From Candidatus Ozemobacteraceae bacterium (GTDB lineage Bacteria; Muiribacteriota; Ozemobacteria; Ozemobacterales; Ozemobacteraceae), in the NCBI GenBank assembly GCA_035373905.1, contig DAOSOK010000001.1, forward strand, positions 1 to 64,000: a stretch of 64,000 nucleotides of DNA, read 5' to 3'. A program made the position numbers and the translations under genes. Position 1 is the first letter of the stretch. The number at the start of each line of letters is the position of its first letter. This document shows positions 44,196-52,900 of this stretch, in pieces. The notes beneath the pieces were generated by a model. The model did no database searches, was not told the DNA's origin, and saw only the letters and a program-made list of their open reading frames with translations.

Positions 44196-44864
44196 TCAGT
44201 AATACGTCCTGTTCCAGTGCGGATGGTTGATGTTCTGGTTCGCCACGGAACTCGAGAGGGTGGATGTCAGTTCCAGCGTATTGCGGCCGTCGGCGGTTTT
44301 TTTCGGATCGGCGTCGATGACGAGTTTCACCAGGAGCATCGGAACGTCGGGGTTCAGGGGATGGCCGTACAATTCGAACCGCGCCCCCTTGATCGCCGGG
44401 AAGACCAGTTCCCTGCCAGCGCTCAACCGGACGAGACATTTCCGCTCGGGATCGATCAGGTAATTGACTTCTTCCAACGTCGGACTCGGGCTGGCGTCCG
44501 GCGTGTCGAACGTCTGCCGGAAAAAGTGGATCTCCGAGCCCGATACCAGGATCGGCGTCGTGCCGTCGCCGGCGAAGGCGCCGGCTTCGACCGCCGGCCG
44601 CTGCATGGCGCTTCTCTTCTTGGCGAGGGGCGTGGAGCCGGGGATGCGCGGGACGGCGCACCGGAAATCCCGTCGCAGGTAGTTGATGGCGTGCCGGGCG
44701 CCCTGCAGCTCCTGCAGATCGACCGAGCCGCGCGAACGCTGGTTGCCGATGAAGCTGAACACCTTGTAGGCGATGAGGAAGAGCCCGACCATCAGGACCA
44801 GGCCGATCATCGTCTCGACCAGCGTGAAACCGGTTGTTCCGAATTTCCTGCGCGACGTTTTCAT
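44196..44864 (-). CDS. PilW-like pseudopilin
   Basis: The protein has 222 residues. A short basic leader is followed by the prepilin peptidase site G|FTLVE (Gly12, with the conserved Glu5 of the mature chain) and a hydrophobic N-terminal helix to about 39. The soluble part contains ARHAINYLRRDFRCAV, the phrase typical of PilW/GspJ-type minor pilins. It should be processed by PilD and help prime pilus or type II secretion pseudopilus assembly. It starts one base after the end of the preceding pilin gene. Confidence 0.88.
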   Translation of the reverse strand: MKTSRRKFGTTGFTLVETMIGLVLMVGLFLIAYKVFSFIGNQRSRGSVDLQELQGARHAINYLRRDFRCAVPRIPGSTPLAKKRSAMQRPAVEAGAFAGDGTTPILVSGSEIHFFRQTFDTPDASPSPTLEEVNYLIDPERKCLVRLSAGRELVFPAIKGARFELYGHPLNPDVPMLLVKLVIDADPKKTADGRNTLELTSTLSSSVANQNINHPHWNRTYY

Positions 44865-44865
44865 C

Positions 44866-45402
44866 TCAATACGGCTCCCGTTCGTTGAACACGACGGCCG
44901 GAAGGGACAATTTGCGCATTCGCTCCGGGTCTCCGCCGATGGCTTCGATTTTGTCCGGCTTTTTGCCCTCGTTCCAGAACACCTCCACGATCACCTGCTT
45001 CAGGAACCGTGAGTTCGGGATGCCGCTTTCCGCCGGTTTCATTTTGATCTTCCGGTAGAAATATGCATTGGTATATTGATCAGGATATGTTTTATCCGCC
45101 GGTTGCCATGCGGCCGCCGGGTGCGCGGGCAGGGGAACGGATTTCCCGGTCGCCGGGTTGACGAGCGACCCTTCGAACATCTGGAGCTTGGCCGGCGTGA
45201 GTTCTTCGAACGGCGTCGACTGGATCAACTCGATCGTTTCCTGGGCTATCTGGAGCGCCCGGAGGTAATTCTCCGCCTTGCTGGTTTCGGCCCGGGTGGA
45301 TGCGGCGAAATAGATCAAGCCGCCGAAACAGACCAGGCTTATGGCAAAGGCCACGACCACTTCGACGAGGGAAAAGCCGCGTTGCGGGATTCGTCGAATC
45401 AT
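44866..45402 (-). CDS. PilV-like pseudopilin
   Basis: The protein has 178 residues. The cleavage site G|FSLVE lies at residues 9-14, followed by a hydrophobic helix and ALQIAQETIELIQSTPFEEL, the PilV/GspI-type segment with a conserved Glu-rich helix. The C-terminal part is a small beta domain (FLKQVIVEVFWNEGKKP). Its ATG overlaps the previous stop (ATGA). Confidence 0.88.
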   Translation of the reverse strand: MIRRIPQRGFSLVEVVVAFAISLVCFGGLIYFAASTRAETSKAENYLRALQIAQETIELIQSTPFEELTPAKLQMFEGSLVNPATGKSVPLPAHPAAAWQPADKTYPDQYTNAYFYRKIKMKPAESGIPNSRFLKQVIVEVFWNEGKKPDKIEAIGGDPERMRKLSLPAVVFNEREPY

Positions 45403-45863
45403 CGGATGCCTCCCGTCTTACCGGAACCCGGCGTGGGGGCATCATGCATCGCCCCCGATTGAGGGGCCGTCTCCCTGAGTTCCCGGATGCGCTCGACCGC
45501 TCGTCTTGTCGCGTCGGGCGCCTGAGGCAGGAAATACGCGTCCGGCAGTTTGTGAAAATCGCGTGAGATTGGCCTTGGCGGGATACCATCCGCGGGCAGA
45601 AACTCGGTCGCACCGGGCCTGAGTTGCCCGATGGCTGATGTGCGTTCCCTTATGAGGGCTTCAAGAGCGGCCGCATCCGTCTCGCCGCCGGTTGCGAATC
45701 CGGATGAGCCGGATATTGCCCCCGCACCTCCCGTGTCCGGTCGCCGACCACGCGCGCCGGACTTTTGCAGCCAGAAGGCGAAGAAAAGCATGGACAGCAC
45801 GGCCAGGACGAGCAGTCCGGCCGCGACGCCGTTCAGATTTCCCGCTCGTTCGTCAGTCGGCAT
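45399..45863 (-). CDS. Single-pass membrane protein of the pseudopilin operon
   Basis: The protein has 154 residues with one membrane segment at about 14-32 and a disordered Gly/Ser/Pro-rich extracytoplasmic part. There is no prepilin cleavage site, so it is not itself a pilin. Overlap with the PilX-like gene (11 bases) and the PilV-like gene (4 bases) shows that it is an integral member of the operon. Function unknown. Confidence 0.65.
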   Translation of the reverse strand: MPTDERAGNLNGVAAGLLVLAVLSMLFFAFWLQKSGARGRRPDTGGAGAISGSSGFATGGETDAAALEALIRERTSAIGQLRPGATEFLPADGIPPRPISRDFHKLPDAYFLPQAPDATRRAVERIRELRETAPQSGAMHDAPTPGSGKTGGIR

Positions 45864-48030
45864 TGTAATCGACCGCCAGCATGGTTCGTGCCTCGCTGAT
45901 GCTCACCCGGACCGGATATTCGGGAAAATACAGATTGGGGTCATGCACGATGGTGAGTTGTCCGCCGTCGGGGAGGGTGCTCAGTTCGAACAGATTGTCG
46001 ACGAGCAGATTGCCGTAAATGTTGACGCTTTTTCCGCCGAAGCTGATGCCGCTTTCGGCTGCCGCCGCCGCCGTGGAGTTATCCTTGAAGCTGGTCGTCG
46101 CGGCCAGCGAGGCGAAGATGTTCACGATTGGCGCGGACGACTGGACGAGAAAATGGCCGAACATCAGATACATTCCCAGCGCATCCCGTTTCGTGTTGAG
46201 CGGCGCGAGATTGCCGAGCCGGCAGTTGCCCTCGTGGACGACGATCCGGCCCCTGCCGCGGTAGTGTTCCACGGAGGTGAGGTCGAGAGGTTTTTTTGCG
46301 GCGCTGACGATCAGGGAGATGCCGTCGAGGTCGAGCACTCGTTTGCCGCCGATGGTCTTGATGCGATCGCGCGCGAACTCGTCCGCGTTCTGATAGATGT
46401 GCGCCACGCTGCGCAGCGACTCGTCGAACGCCGGAAACACGTCGTGGCCGGGGATGCTGCCTTTCCCGGCCGTCGGGGACGGGACGACGGTTTTGCCCGT
46501 TCCGAAAAACAGGTGGTTGATCGACAGCAGATCGATCGCCGTCGACATCAGGACCTTGGTTCTCTCGTCGATCGGGGGCGTGCATGGCTTGCCCGCGAAC
46601 GTGAGCGGCGAGTTTTCGTAATGCAGAGGGATGGGCGGAAAGGGGACGTCGACCGAGGCGCCGCCGTACAGGTCGAATCTAACCTTGACCTGGTCGAGAA
46701 AGGCGATCTTGAAAAAACGGAGATACACCGGCCCCTCGACGAACACGGGAATGTCGCGTCGCTCCCCATACAGCAGGGGCATCTTTCCGCCGAGAACCCG
46801 CTGGGGGTTGACGTTCATATAGTAGTTGAAATACTGACCGATGCCGCCGAACGGCTGCTCCTTCACGAACGGCTTTCCCCCGTCGCCGGTGATACTGGAG
46901 TAATCGGTGTATCCGTACTGGTATTTCCAGTGGTCCATCAGGGAGGTCACCAGCGATCTGAATACCTCGGACCTGCCCGGGTCGCCGCCGGATTTTCGAT
47001 AATCCTTCGCCACCATGTACCCCATCGACCCCTCGGTCTCCGCATGCTTCGTGCTGGAGTCGACGATCTTGTTGTAGATCGCGACGATCTCGGGCGTGTT
47101 GTGGAAATCCGAGGCTTTCGAAAACGATCCGGAAATGGTGCTGAACGGGAATGGGGGTATACTATAGAATAAATTATCTTTGCTCGCCTGCGCGTGCGCC
47201 GGGTTGATCGTCTGGAACGCTCCGGGCTTGTAGAAGGGGCCGAGCAGGTGATGGTCGTCCCTGAAAGACAGGTCCAGCAGAATCGGCGGTGGCTGCGAAC
47301 TCTTCGCCCCCTGCGGGAACTCCGGACAGGCCGGATAGGAACGGTTGCCGAGATATACGAATGAATATATCGCCGGATCGCTCGGGGCGATCCCCTTGAT
47401 GACGATGCGCTTCTTCGGGTTGTTCAGAAGGCGGCAGAAGCTTTTCACGAACAGCACGTATTTGTCGAGAAAGGGATACGACAGGTCGACGATTTTGATC
47501 TCGCGGCGTTCTTTCAGCTTGATGTCTGGCAGGCCCTTTGACTTCGCCGAACCTGTCAGCTCCACGAATCCCGTATACGACGGTCGTGCCCCTCCGATCG
47601 TGTCGAGGATCACGATGCGGGCAAGCCCCGTTATCTCCGAGTGCCTGCCGGAATACTCGGCGGCGAGCCTGTTCGCCAGCGGAAGACGGAAGGGGGGAAA
47701 CTCGACGACGCAGACCTCCCGCGCGCCCGCCGCCGGACCGGTTTTCCATGCGTCGAACAGCGCTCTGCCGATGCCGCTGTCGGGATCGTTGGCGTCCGCC
47801 TTCACGGCGGCCAGCATCTCGCTGATGCCCGCCTCGGCGAACAACACGAGCCGCTCCTGGTCGATCGTGCGGCTGATCTGGAGGACCTCGCCGGTCTTGT
47901 GGGTGGAGAGGCTTATGACCAGGATCAGCATCATCAGCGCGAACGCGCAGACGAAGAAAACGGCAAACCCCCGGCGGCTTCCGCAATCCGCCAGGGGCCT
48001 GCTGATCGATCGCTTGTCCGGCCGGTCCAT
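45853..48030 (-). CDS. Very large PilX-like minor pilin
   Basis: The protein has 725 residues, whereas PilX proteins usually have about 160-220. A basic leader ends at GSRRGFAVFFVCAFALMMLILV, a pilin-like hydrophobic helix (residues 18-40), but the residue after the Gly-Phe is Ala and no Glu5 is present, so processing is uncertain. QERLVLFAEAGISEMLAAV (58-76) is the PilX-type helix. A long extracellular part follows with beta-rich segments and no adhesion domain that I can name. It could be a tip-located adhesin. It is followed in the operon by the membrane, PilV- and PilW-like genes. Confidence 0.72.
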   Translation of the reverse strand: MDRPDKRSISRPLADCGSRRGFAVFFVCAFALMMLILVISLSTHKTGEVLQISRTIDQERLVLFAEAGISEMLAAVKADANDPDSGIGRALFDAWKTGPAAGAREVCVVEFPPFRLPLANRLAAEYSGRHSEITGLARIVILDTIGGARPSYTGFVELTGSAKSKGLPDIKLKERREIKIVDLSYPFLDKYVLFVKSFCRLLNNPKKRIVIKGIAPSDPAIYSFVYLGNRSYPACPEFPQGAKSSQPPPILLDLSFRDDHHLLGPFYKPGAFQTINPAHAQASKDNLFYSIPPFPFSTISGSFSKASDFHNTPEIVAIYNKIVDSSTKHAETEGSMGYMVAKDYRKSGGDPGRSEVFRSLVTSLMDHWKYQYGYTDYSSITGDGGKPFVKEQPFGGIGQYFNYYMNVNPQRVLGGKMPLLYGERRDIPVFVEGPVYLRFFKIAFLDQVKVRFDLYGGASVDVPFPPIPLHYENSPLTFAGKPCTPPIDERTKVLMSTAIDLLSINHLFFGTGKTVVPSPTAGKGSIPGHDVFPAFDESLRSVAHIYQNADEFARDRIKTIGGKRVLDLDGISLIVSAAKKPLDLTSVEHYRGRGRIVVHEGNCRLGNLAPLNTKRDALGMYLMFGHFLVQSSAPIVNIFASLAATTSFKDNSTAAAAAESGISFGGKSVNIYGNLLVDNLFELSTLPDGGQLTIVHDPNLYFPEYPVRVSISEARTMLAVDYNAD

Positions 48031-48085
48031 GGACGATCCCGTTGTGAACTGTGAAAAATCAGCTGTTTCCAGCCGGGCCGCGGGG

Positions 48086-49303
48086 TTACCAGCTCCCGCC
48101 CAGGCTGGGCTGTTCGTTTGCCTTCGGTCGTTCCGGTTCTTCCGGTTCCTGGATGCTGAGCCCCTCGGTCACGGCCGACTGCACGGGATCAAGACCCTGG
48201 CTGAGTCCCTTCTCGATCAGGCCCGTGACTCCCTCGCGGGATTTGTCCGTCGAGAATTTCGCATCAAGCTTGGGTGAAGACGACAGAATGTCGGCGGTCA
48301 TCCCCTGGGCCATTTTGCCGATGCCGACCTCGAAGACGGCTCCGACGGTGGAGGAGACGCCCGCGTTGACGAATTCCCTCCCGATGATCTTTGCCGCATC
48401 GGCTCCGGTCGCGCCGCTCCGGTTGACCTCGCGTATCGAGCCTGTGAGGCCGCCGATGGCCGTGTTCGCGATGGCCGAGCCGGCGACGCCGGCCCCCGTC
48501 TTGCCGAGAACGATGCCCGTCGCCGTGTCAGCCGCCTGGAGAGTCGTTTCGAGGGCGATCGTCTTCATGAAATCCTGGTCGCCGGTGATGGCCTTTTCGG
48601 AGGCCGTGATGAGCGTGTTGCCGGCCGCCTTGATGACGCCTTCGGCGATCGTGAGGGCGAGGGTGACGCCTTTCATCACCGGAACCGCCGGCGCGACGGC
48701 GGGGAAGACGACGGCGATCGGAATCAGGATCGCGGTGACGATGCCGATGACGGTTCCGGCCGTCGACAGCTTGCCGGCGATGTCGAGCAGCTTCTTTCCG
48801 GCGTCGCCGAGAGCCTTCTGATAGACGCCGAGGGCACCGCCGCTCTCGACGATGCTGTTGTAGCTCTTGGTGGGGTCGGTGTTCGCGGCTGACTGGATGT
48901 CGCCGCTCTTGAGCATGGCCATCGTCGCCTTGGCGTCGGCCTTGAGCTGCTCGATGTCCTTGTTCGCCCGGTCTATCTGGGCTTTGTATTTGTTGTACTC
49001 TTCCTGCTTTTTTCTGGCTTCACGCTCGGCGGCCGATTCGCCTTTGAAAATGCCGCCGACGTCGCTCGCGAACGACTTGATCCCGTCGATCGCGTTGATC
49101 GTGAAGTTTGCCATGCCGCCGAGCTCGACCGGCTTGATCGCCATGATCGCATCGTAGGTCTTCTGAAACTCGACCGTCGCTTTCTCGATCTGCGCCTTCT
49201 GCGTCTGGGCGCTCTGGGCGAACGTGATTGCCGGCGAGAAGAGCTGGAGAACGAAGGCCAGCATCGTCAGAACGGAGATCAGTTTTCGCGAAAACCTGTT
49301 CAT
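48086..49303 (-). CDS. Exported Ala/Gly-rich protein with hydrophobic core, head of the pilin operon
   Basis: The protein has 405 residues. A signal peptide ends near FSPAITFAQ (about residue 30). A Lys/Glu/Gln-rich coiled coil covers about 75-130. A strongly hydrophobic stretch at about 168-205 (VIGIVTAILIPIAVVFPAV and a following Ala-rich helix) and Gly/Ala-zipper segments at about 255-330 (GIVLGKTGAGVAGSAIA) suggest membrane insertion. This layout recalls pore-forming or polymorphic-toxin translocation regions, but no toxin domain is seen. GGAGGG precedes the ATG. It is 55 bases ahead of the PilX-like gene. Confidence 0.6.
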   Translation of the reverse strand: MNRFSRKLISVLTMLAFVLQLFSPAITFAQSAQTQKAQIEKATVEFQKTYDAIMAIKPVELGGMANFTINAIDGIKSFASDVGGIFKGESAAEREARKKQEEYNKYKAQIDRANKDIEQLKADAKATMAMLKSGDIQSAANTDPTKSYNSIVESGGALGVYQKALGDAGKKLLDIAGKLSTAGTVIGIVTAILIPIAVVFPAVAPAVPVMKGVTLALTIAEGVIKAAGNTLITASEKAITGDQDFMKTIALETTLQAADTATGIVLGKTGAGVAGSAIANTAIGGLTGSIREVNRSGATGADAAKIIGREFVNAGVSSTVGAVFEVGIGKMAQGMTADILSSSPKLDAKFSTDKSREGVTGLIEKGLSQGLDPVQSAVTEGLSIQEPEEPERPKANEQPSLGGSW

Positions 49304-49417
49304 AGGAGCCCTCCACATGTTCGATGGTCTGCGATGTCGGTCCTACCTTCATCTTACCCGCAGAAGGGAAAAAGTTGCAGCATTTCTTCACTTGCAGTCC
49401 TGCAGAGCAATACCCAT

Positions 49418-49482
49418 CCGTTCGCCCTGAACCTGTCGAAGGGCGAAAACTTCTCGTGCTTCGACAGGCTCAGCCCGAACGG
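49418..49482. repeat. REP-like palindromic repeat, copy 3 (inverted pair)
   Basis: CCGTTCGCCCTGAACCTGTC begins the left arm, which contains CTGTCGAAGGGCG; the right arm contains GCTTCGACAGGCTCAG and ends GAACGG. It has the same spacing and length (65 bases) as copy 2. It lies in the 305-base gap between the YbaB gene and the exported hydrophobic protein; the rest of the gap holds nothing recognisable. Confidence 0.85.
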
Positions 49483-49608
49483 AGGAGGCACCATGGTCCT
49501 TGAGCCATACAACAACACCGCGAGCCCGGAATTCTTTCCAGGCCCGCTTTTGAACTCGCTTGAAACATGCATGCCCGCCGGCTCGAACCGACGCACACGC
49601 GGGGAAAC

Positions 49609-49935
49609 TCAGAACATTCCTGGAATATTCAGGCCGCCGGTGACTTTCCCCATCTCTTCCTGGACCATTTCCTGGGACTTCTTGATGCCGGTGTTGACGG
49701 CCGAGAGAACGAGGTCCTGGAGAGTTTCGACGTCGTCGGGGTCGACGGCTTCCTTGTTGATGGTGATCTTCTGCAGTTCCTGCGCGCCCGTGACGACAAC
49801 GGTCACCATGCCGCCGCCCACGCTGGCCTCGACCGTGCGCTTCTTCAGCTCTTCCTGGGTCTCGGCCATCTTTTCCTGCATTTTCTGGGCCTGGCGCATC
49901 AGACCCTGGAGGTTGGCTCCGCCTTTGGGAAACAT
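49609..49935 (-). CDS. ybaB: YbaB/EbfC nucleoid-associated protein
   Basis: The protein has 108 residues, the usual length. NLQGLMRQAQKMQEKMAETQEELKK is the N-terminal helix of the family (in part), followed by VEASVGGGMVTVVVTG and the helix VETLQDLVLSAVNTGIKKS. It is a small dimeric DNA-binding protein. In many genomes it lies between dnaX and recR, but neither is here. The gene is 59 bases after the end of the giant surface-protein gene on the same strand. Confidence 0.95.
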   Translation of the reverse strand: MFPKGGANLQGLMRQAQKMQEKMAETQEELKKRTVEASVGGGMVTVVVTGAQELQKITINKEAVDPDDVETLQDLVLSAVNTGIKKSQEMVQEEMGKVTGGLNIPGMF

Positions 49936-49993
49936 CGATCGATAGCTCCTTTACGGGTGAAATGGCGTTGAAAACGTGTTTATCTTAGCATTC

Positions 49994-52900
49994 TCACCGC
50001 AAAACCGCAAACGTGCCCTTGAATTTGCGCTTCCTGACCGGGGCGTCCGTGTCCGGATACACCTCGAGCACGTAGATATAAGCTCCGTTCGCGATGTGCC
50101 GCGGCATCCGCCAGGTCACCCGGTTCTCTCCGACCTGGCAGGCTTCCATGAGACATTTCACCTCGTCGCCGCCCATGTCGTAGATCTTGATCTCGATGCC
50201 GGCCGAGCCGGTGAGCCAGAAATGGAAGGTCACCACGTCGCCGCGGGCCGGGCTCGGCCAGACCGAGAGATGGTTCAGCCGAGTCTCCGGCTGGTACCGC
50301 AGTCTCAGGCGCACGCGGGGATCGGTGACGGACGTCATGGTCAGGGATTCCCCGGGTCTGACGGCGATCAGCCCCATCGCCGGGTTGCCCGGCCCGCCGT
50401 CGCCCCGGATCGTGATCTTGGCCCGGAACAGGCCGCTGTGGGGAGCCGATTCGACGAGCGAAACCTCGAACCCGCCCGGCTCGCTGTCGGAAACGATGCG
50501 GACCCTGGTCGTGTCGGCATTCACCCAGTTGAGGTCGTCGGCTTCGATCTCGAGATACACCACCGCCTGGTTCAGCTCGCCGCCGTCGATCTGCTGGCGG
50601 AACGTCGGGTCGGAAAAGGCCGTCATGCCGCTGATCTTGACCGGTTGCGTGTCGCCGCTCGTACGGTAATAGATATATTTCGACTGCGATGTAAGCGTGC
50701 CGCACGCGAGATCGACCCGTTCACCGGGGACGACGGGAATGGTGATGCTCGAGATGCCGCGCGCATCCTCGAGATCGATGCGGCCCCGGAACCGGCGGCT
50801 GGTCGCATCGACAGGCTCCAGGGGGAGAAGATAGGGCGTGGTGGCGGTTCGTTGCGCGAAGGCCTCGAGAATCCGGTGATCGGGCGGCACGACCGCCGCG
50901 CCCGATGCGGCGACTTCGATCCAGAAGCTCGGCCCGTTCACGATGTCGCCCGGCAGGGGAGTGGTGAAGCCGGCGTCGGTATAGATCGTGATTCCCTGAG
51001 TTCCGGCAGAGATGAACGAGTAGGTCGGCACCTGCAGGGATTGGCCGAGGAGATCCTGCAGGATCGGAAAAACCACTTCGACGAGCGAGCCGGGCAGGAA
51101 GATCGTTTCGGGCTGCCACTGGAGGGTGCGGGAAGACGCGCCCGGCGTGACGAGAAGCGCCCGTGCCGGAGCGCCGTTCACCGTCAGCGCGAGCTGTCCG
51201 GCCGTCGGGAGGTCGATCGCCTTCGAGAACGAGGCGGAAATGACCGACGCCTCGTGGGCCGTGCGCGAGCCGGACGCCGGTTGGACGCCGGACAGCGTCG
51301 GCAGTTCCGCCACCAGGAAGGGGATGGACGGGCGCGGCCCCAGTTCGAGCGTCGCGGTCGCGCGACTGCCGCGTGCGAAGGGGATGACGCCGCTTCCCTG
51401 GAAGCGACCGGGTGCCGTGGCGATTTCGCTCAGAACGACCGAGACGGCGCCCGTCGCTCCGGAGATGCTCACCAGCCGCGTTTCCGGATTATACCCCAGG
51501 AGATCGGCCGCAGACGCCGTAATCGCGACCGGGCCCGGCAACGCCTCCCCGAGCGGCGAGACGGCCGTTCCCGCCCTGCTGCCGGTGCCGCTGTACAGCT
51601 CGAACGTCGCCCCCGTTGTCCCGCGGTTCGTGAATGCGATGTCGGAGGTGACCGGCACGCCGTCGGTGTCGCACAGAGGCGGTCGGAGACCAATGATGTG
51701 TGCGGTGCCGGTCGCCCAGCGCAGGGACGGCGCAATCGAAAGATCGTTGCCCGTGAGGTCGAGGGCGGCTGAGAAGGGAACGCCGGCGCCGGCGAGCGTT
51801 TTCACCGTGATTCCGCCTGAGGCGATGCAGCCGGGATCGAGACGCTTGTCGAAAGAGAGAATGAAGGTCTGGTCGAGCCACACGCCGGTGCTGCCAGAAG
51901 CCGGCGAGACGCCCGTGATGCGCGGCCGGTAAAAGACCGGAAGGCTCAGCTGGAATGCGGCGTCGGCCTGGGAGCGGATCTTGACCGTTGCGCCTTCCCC
52001 GGCGGCTGTAGGCAGCACGCGCCTGAAAATGCCCGTGTTGGGCCCCGTCTCTTCGAGCAGGACGACCTCCGTGGCGATGAACGAGCCGTCCGACGCGTCG
52101 ATGCGGACCCGTGTCGAGTCGATCGTCGAGAACGAAACGTCTTCGGCGCGGACCTCGAGATACAGCGCGTCTCCGGGAATGACGCCGTGCCATGGGGTCG
52201 CAAAAGCCGCATCCCGGTAGTGCCTGAGCGAACTGACGACGGAAGGCGGCTCCGGCGGGGGTTGCGAGCGGAAGTTCGTGACGTAATCGCTGCCGAGCAC
52301 CTGTCCGAACGCATCCGCGATGGTGCCCTTCACGACGAGGCGGTAATCTGTCAGAAGATTCAGGAACTCGGTCGGAATGAACTCGACGGCCTTCCTGTCA
52401 CTCGAAATATTGATCGTGCCTACGACAGGGACCGCCCCGGGCATCAGGAGCAGTTGAAAATTCGCCGTCGTGAGAGGTGTCGCCGGCGAAAGCGGTTGCG
52501 AGAATCGCCACGTCGGCCACGAGTCGGCCGGCACGGCGACGGCCCCGTCCGCCGGCGAGACTTGGGTGACGAAAAACCGCTGCCGGATCGAGAGGGTGCG
52601 CGACAGACCCGGTGCGATCGGCAGGGAGACCGTCAGCGTGGCGCCGGGCGAGTTCGGAACGGCGAAACTCCCTCGGAAATCGCCGCCGGTGACTTCCGTG
52701 ACGGTGAAGGCGGATGTTGCGGCTGTATCGGAGTAGGCGACGGAAAGCGATTCGAGGCTTCTGGTGCGGGCATCGGTGCCGGAAAGCCTTACCCTGACAG
52801 TCGCTCCAGGATCGACGACGGTGCCGTCGGCGAGCAGCTGGGTGAAACCGGCGTCTGCATACAGGTTCAACGGCCCGTACGACGGCGAGAGCGTCGAATA

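Noticed and set aside
49976..51772. Open frame opposite the end of the giant surface protein
   Set aside because: It is Arg/Gly/Asp-rich shadow sequence; the minus strand there encodes regular Ig-like repeats.
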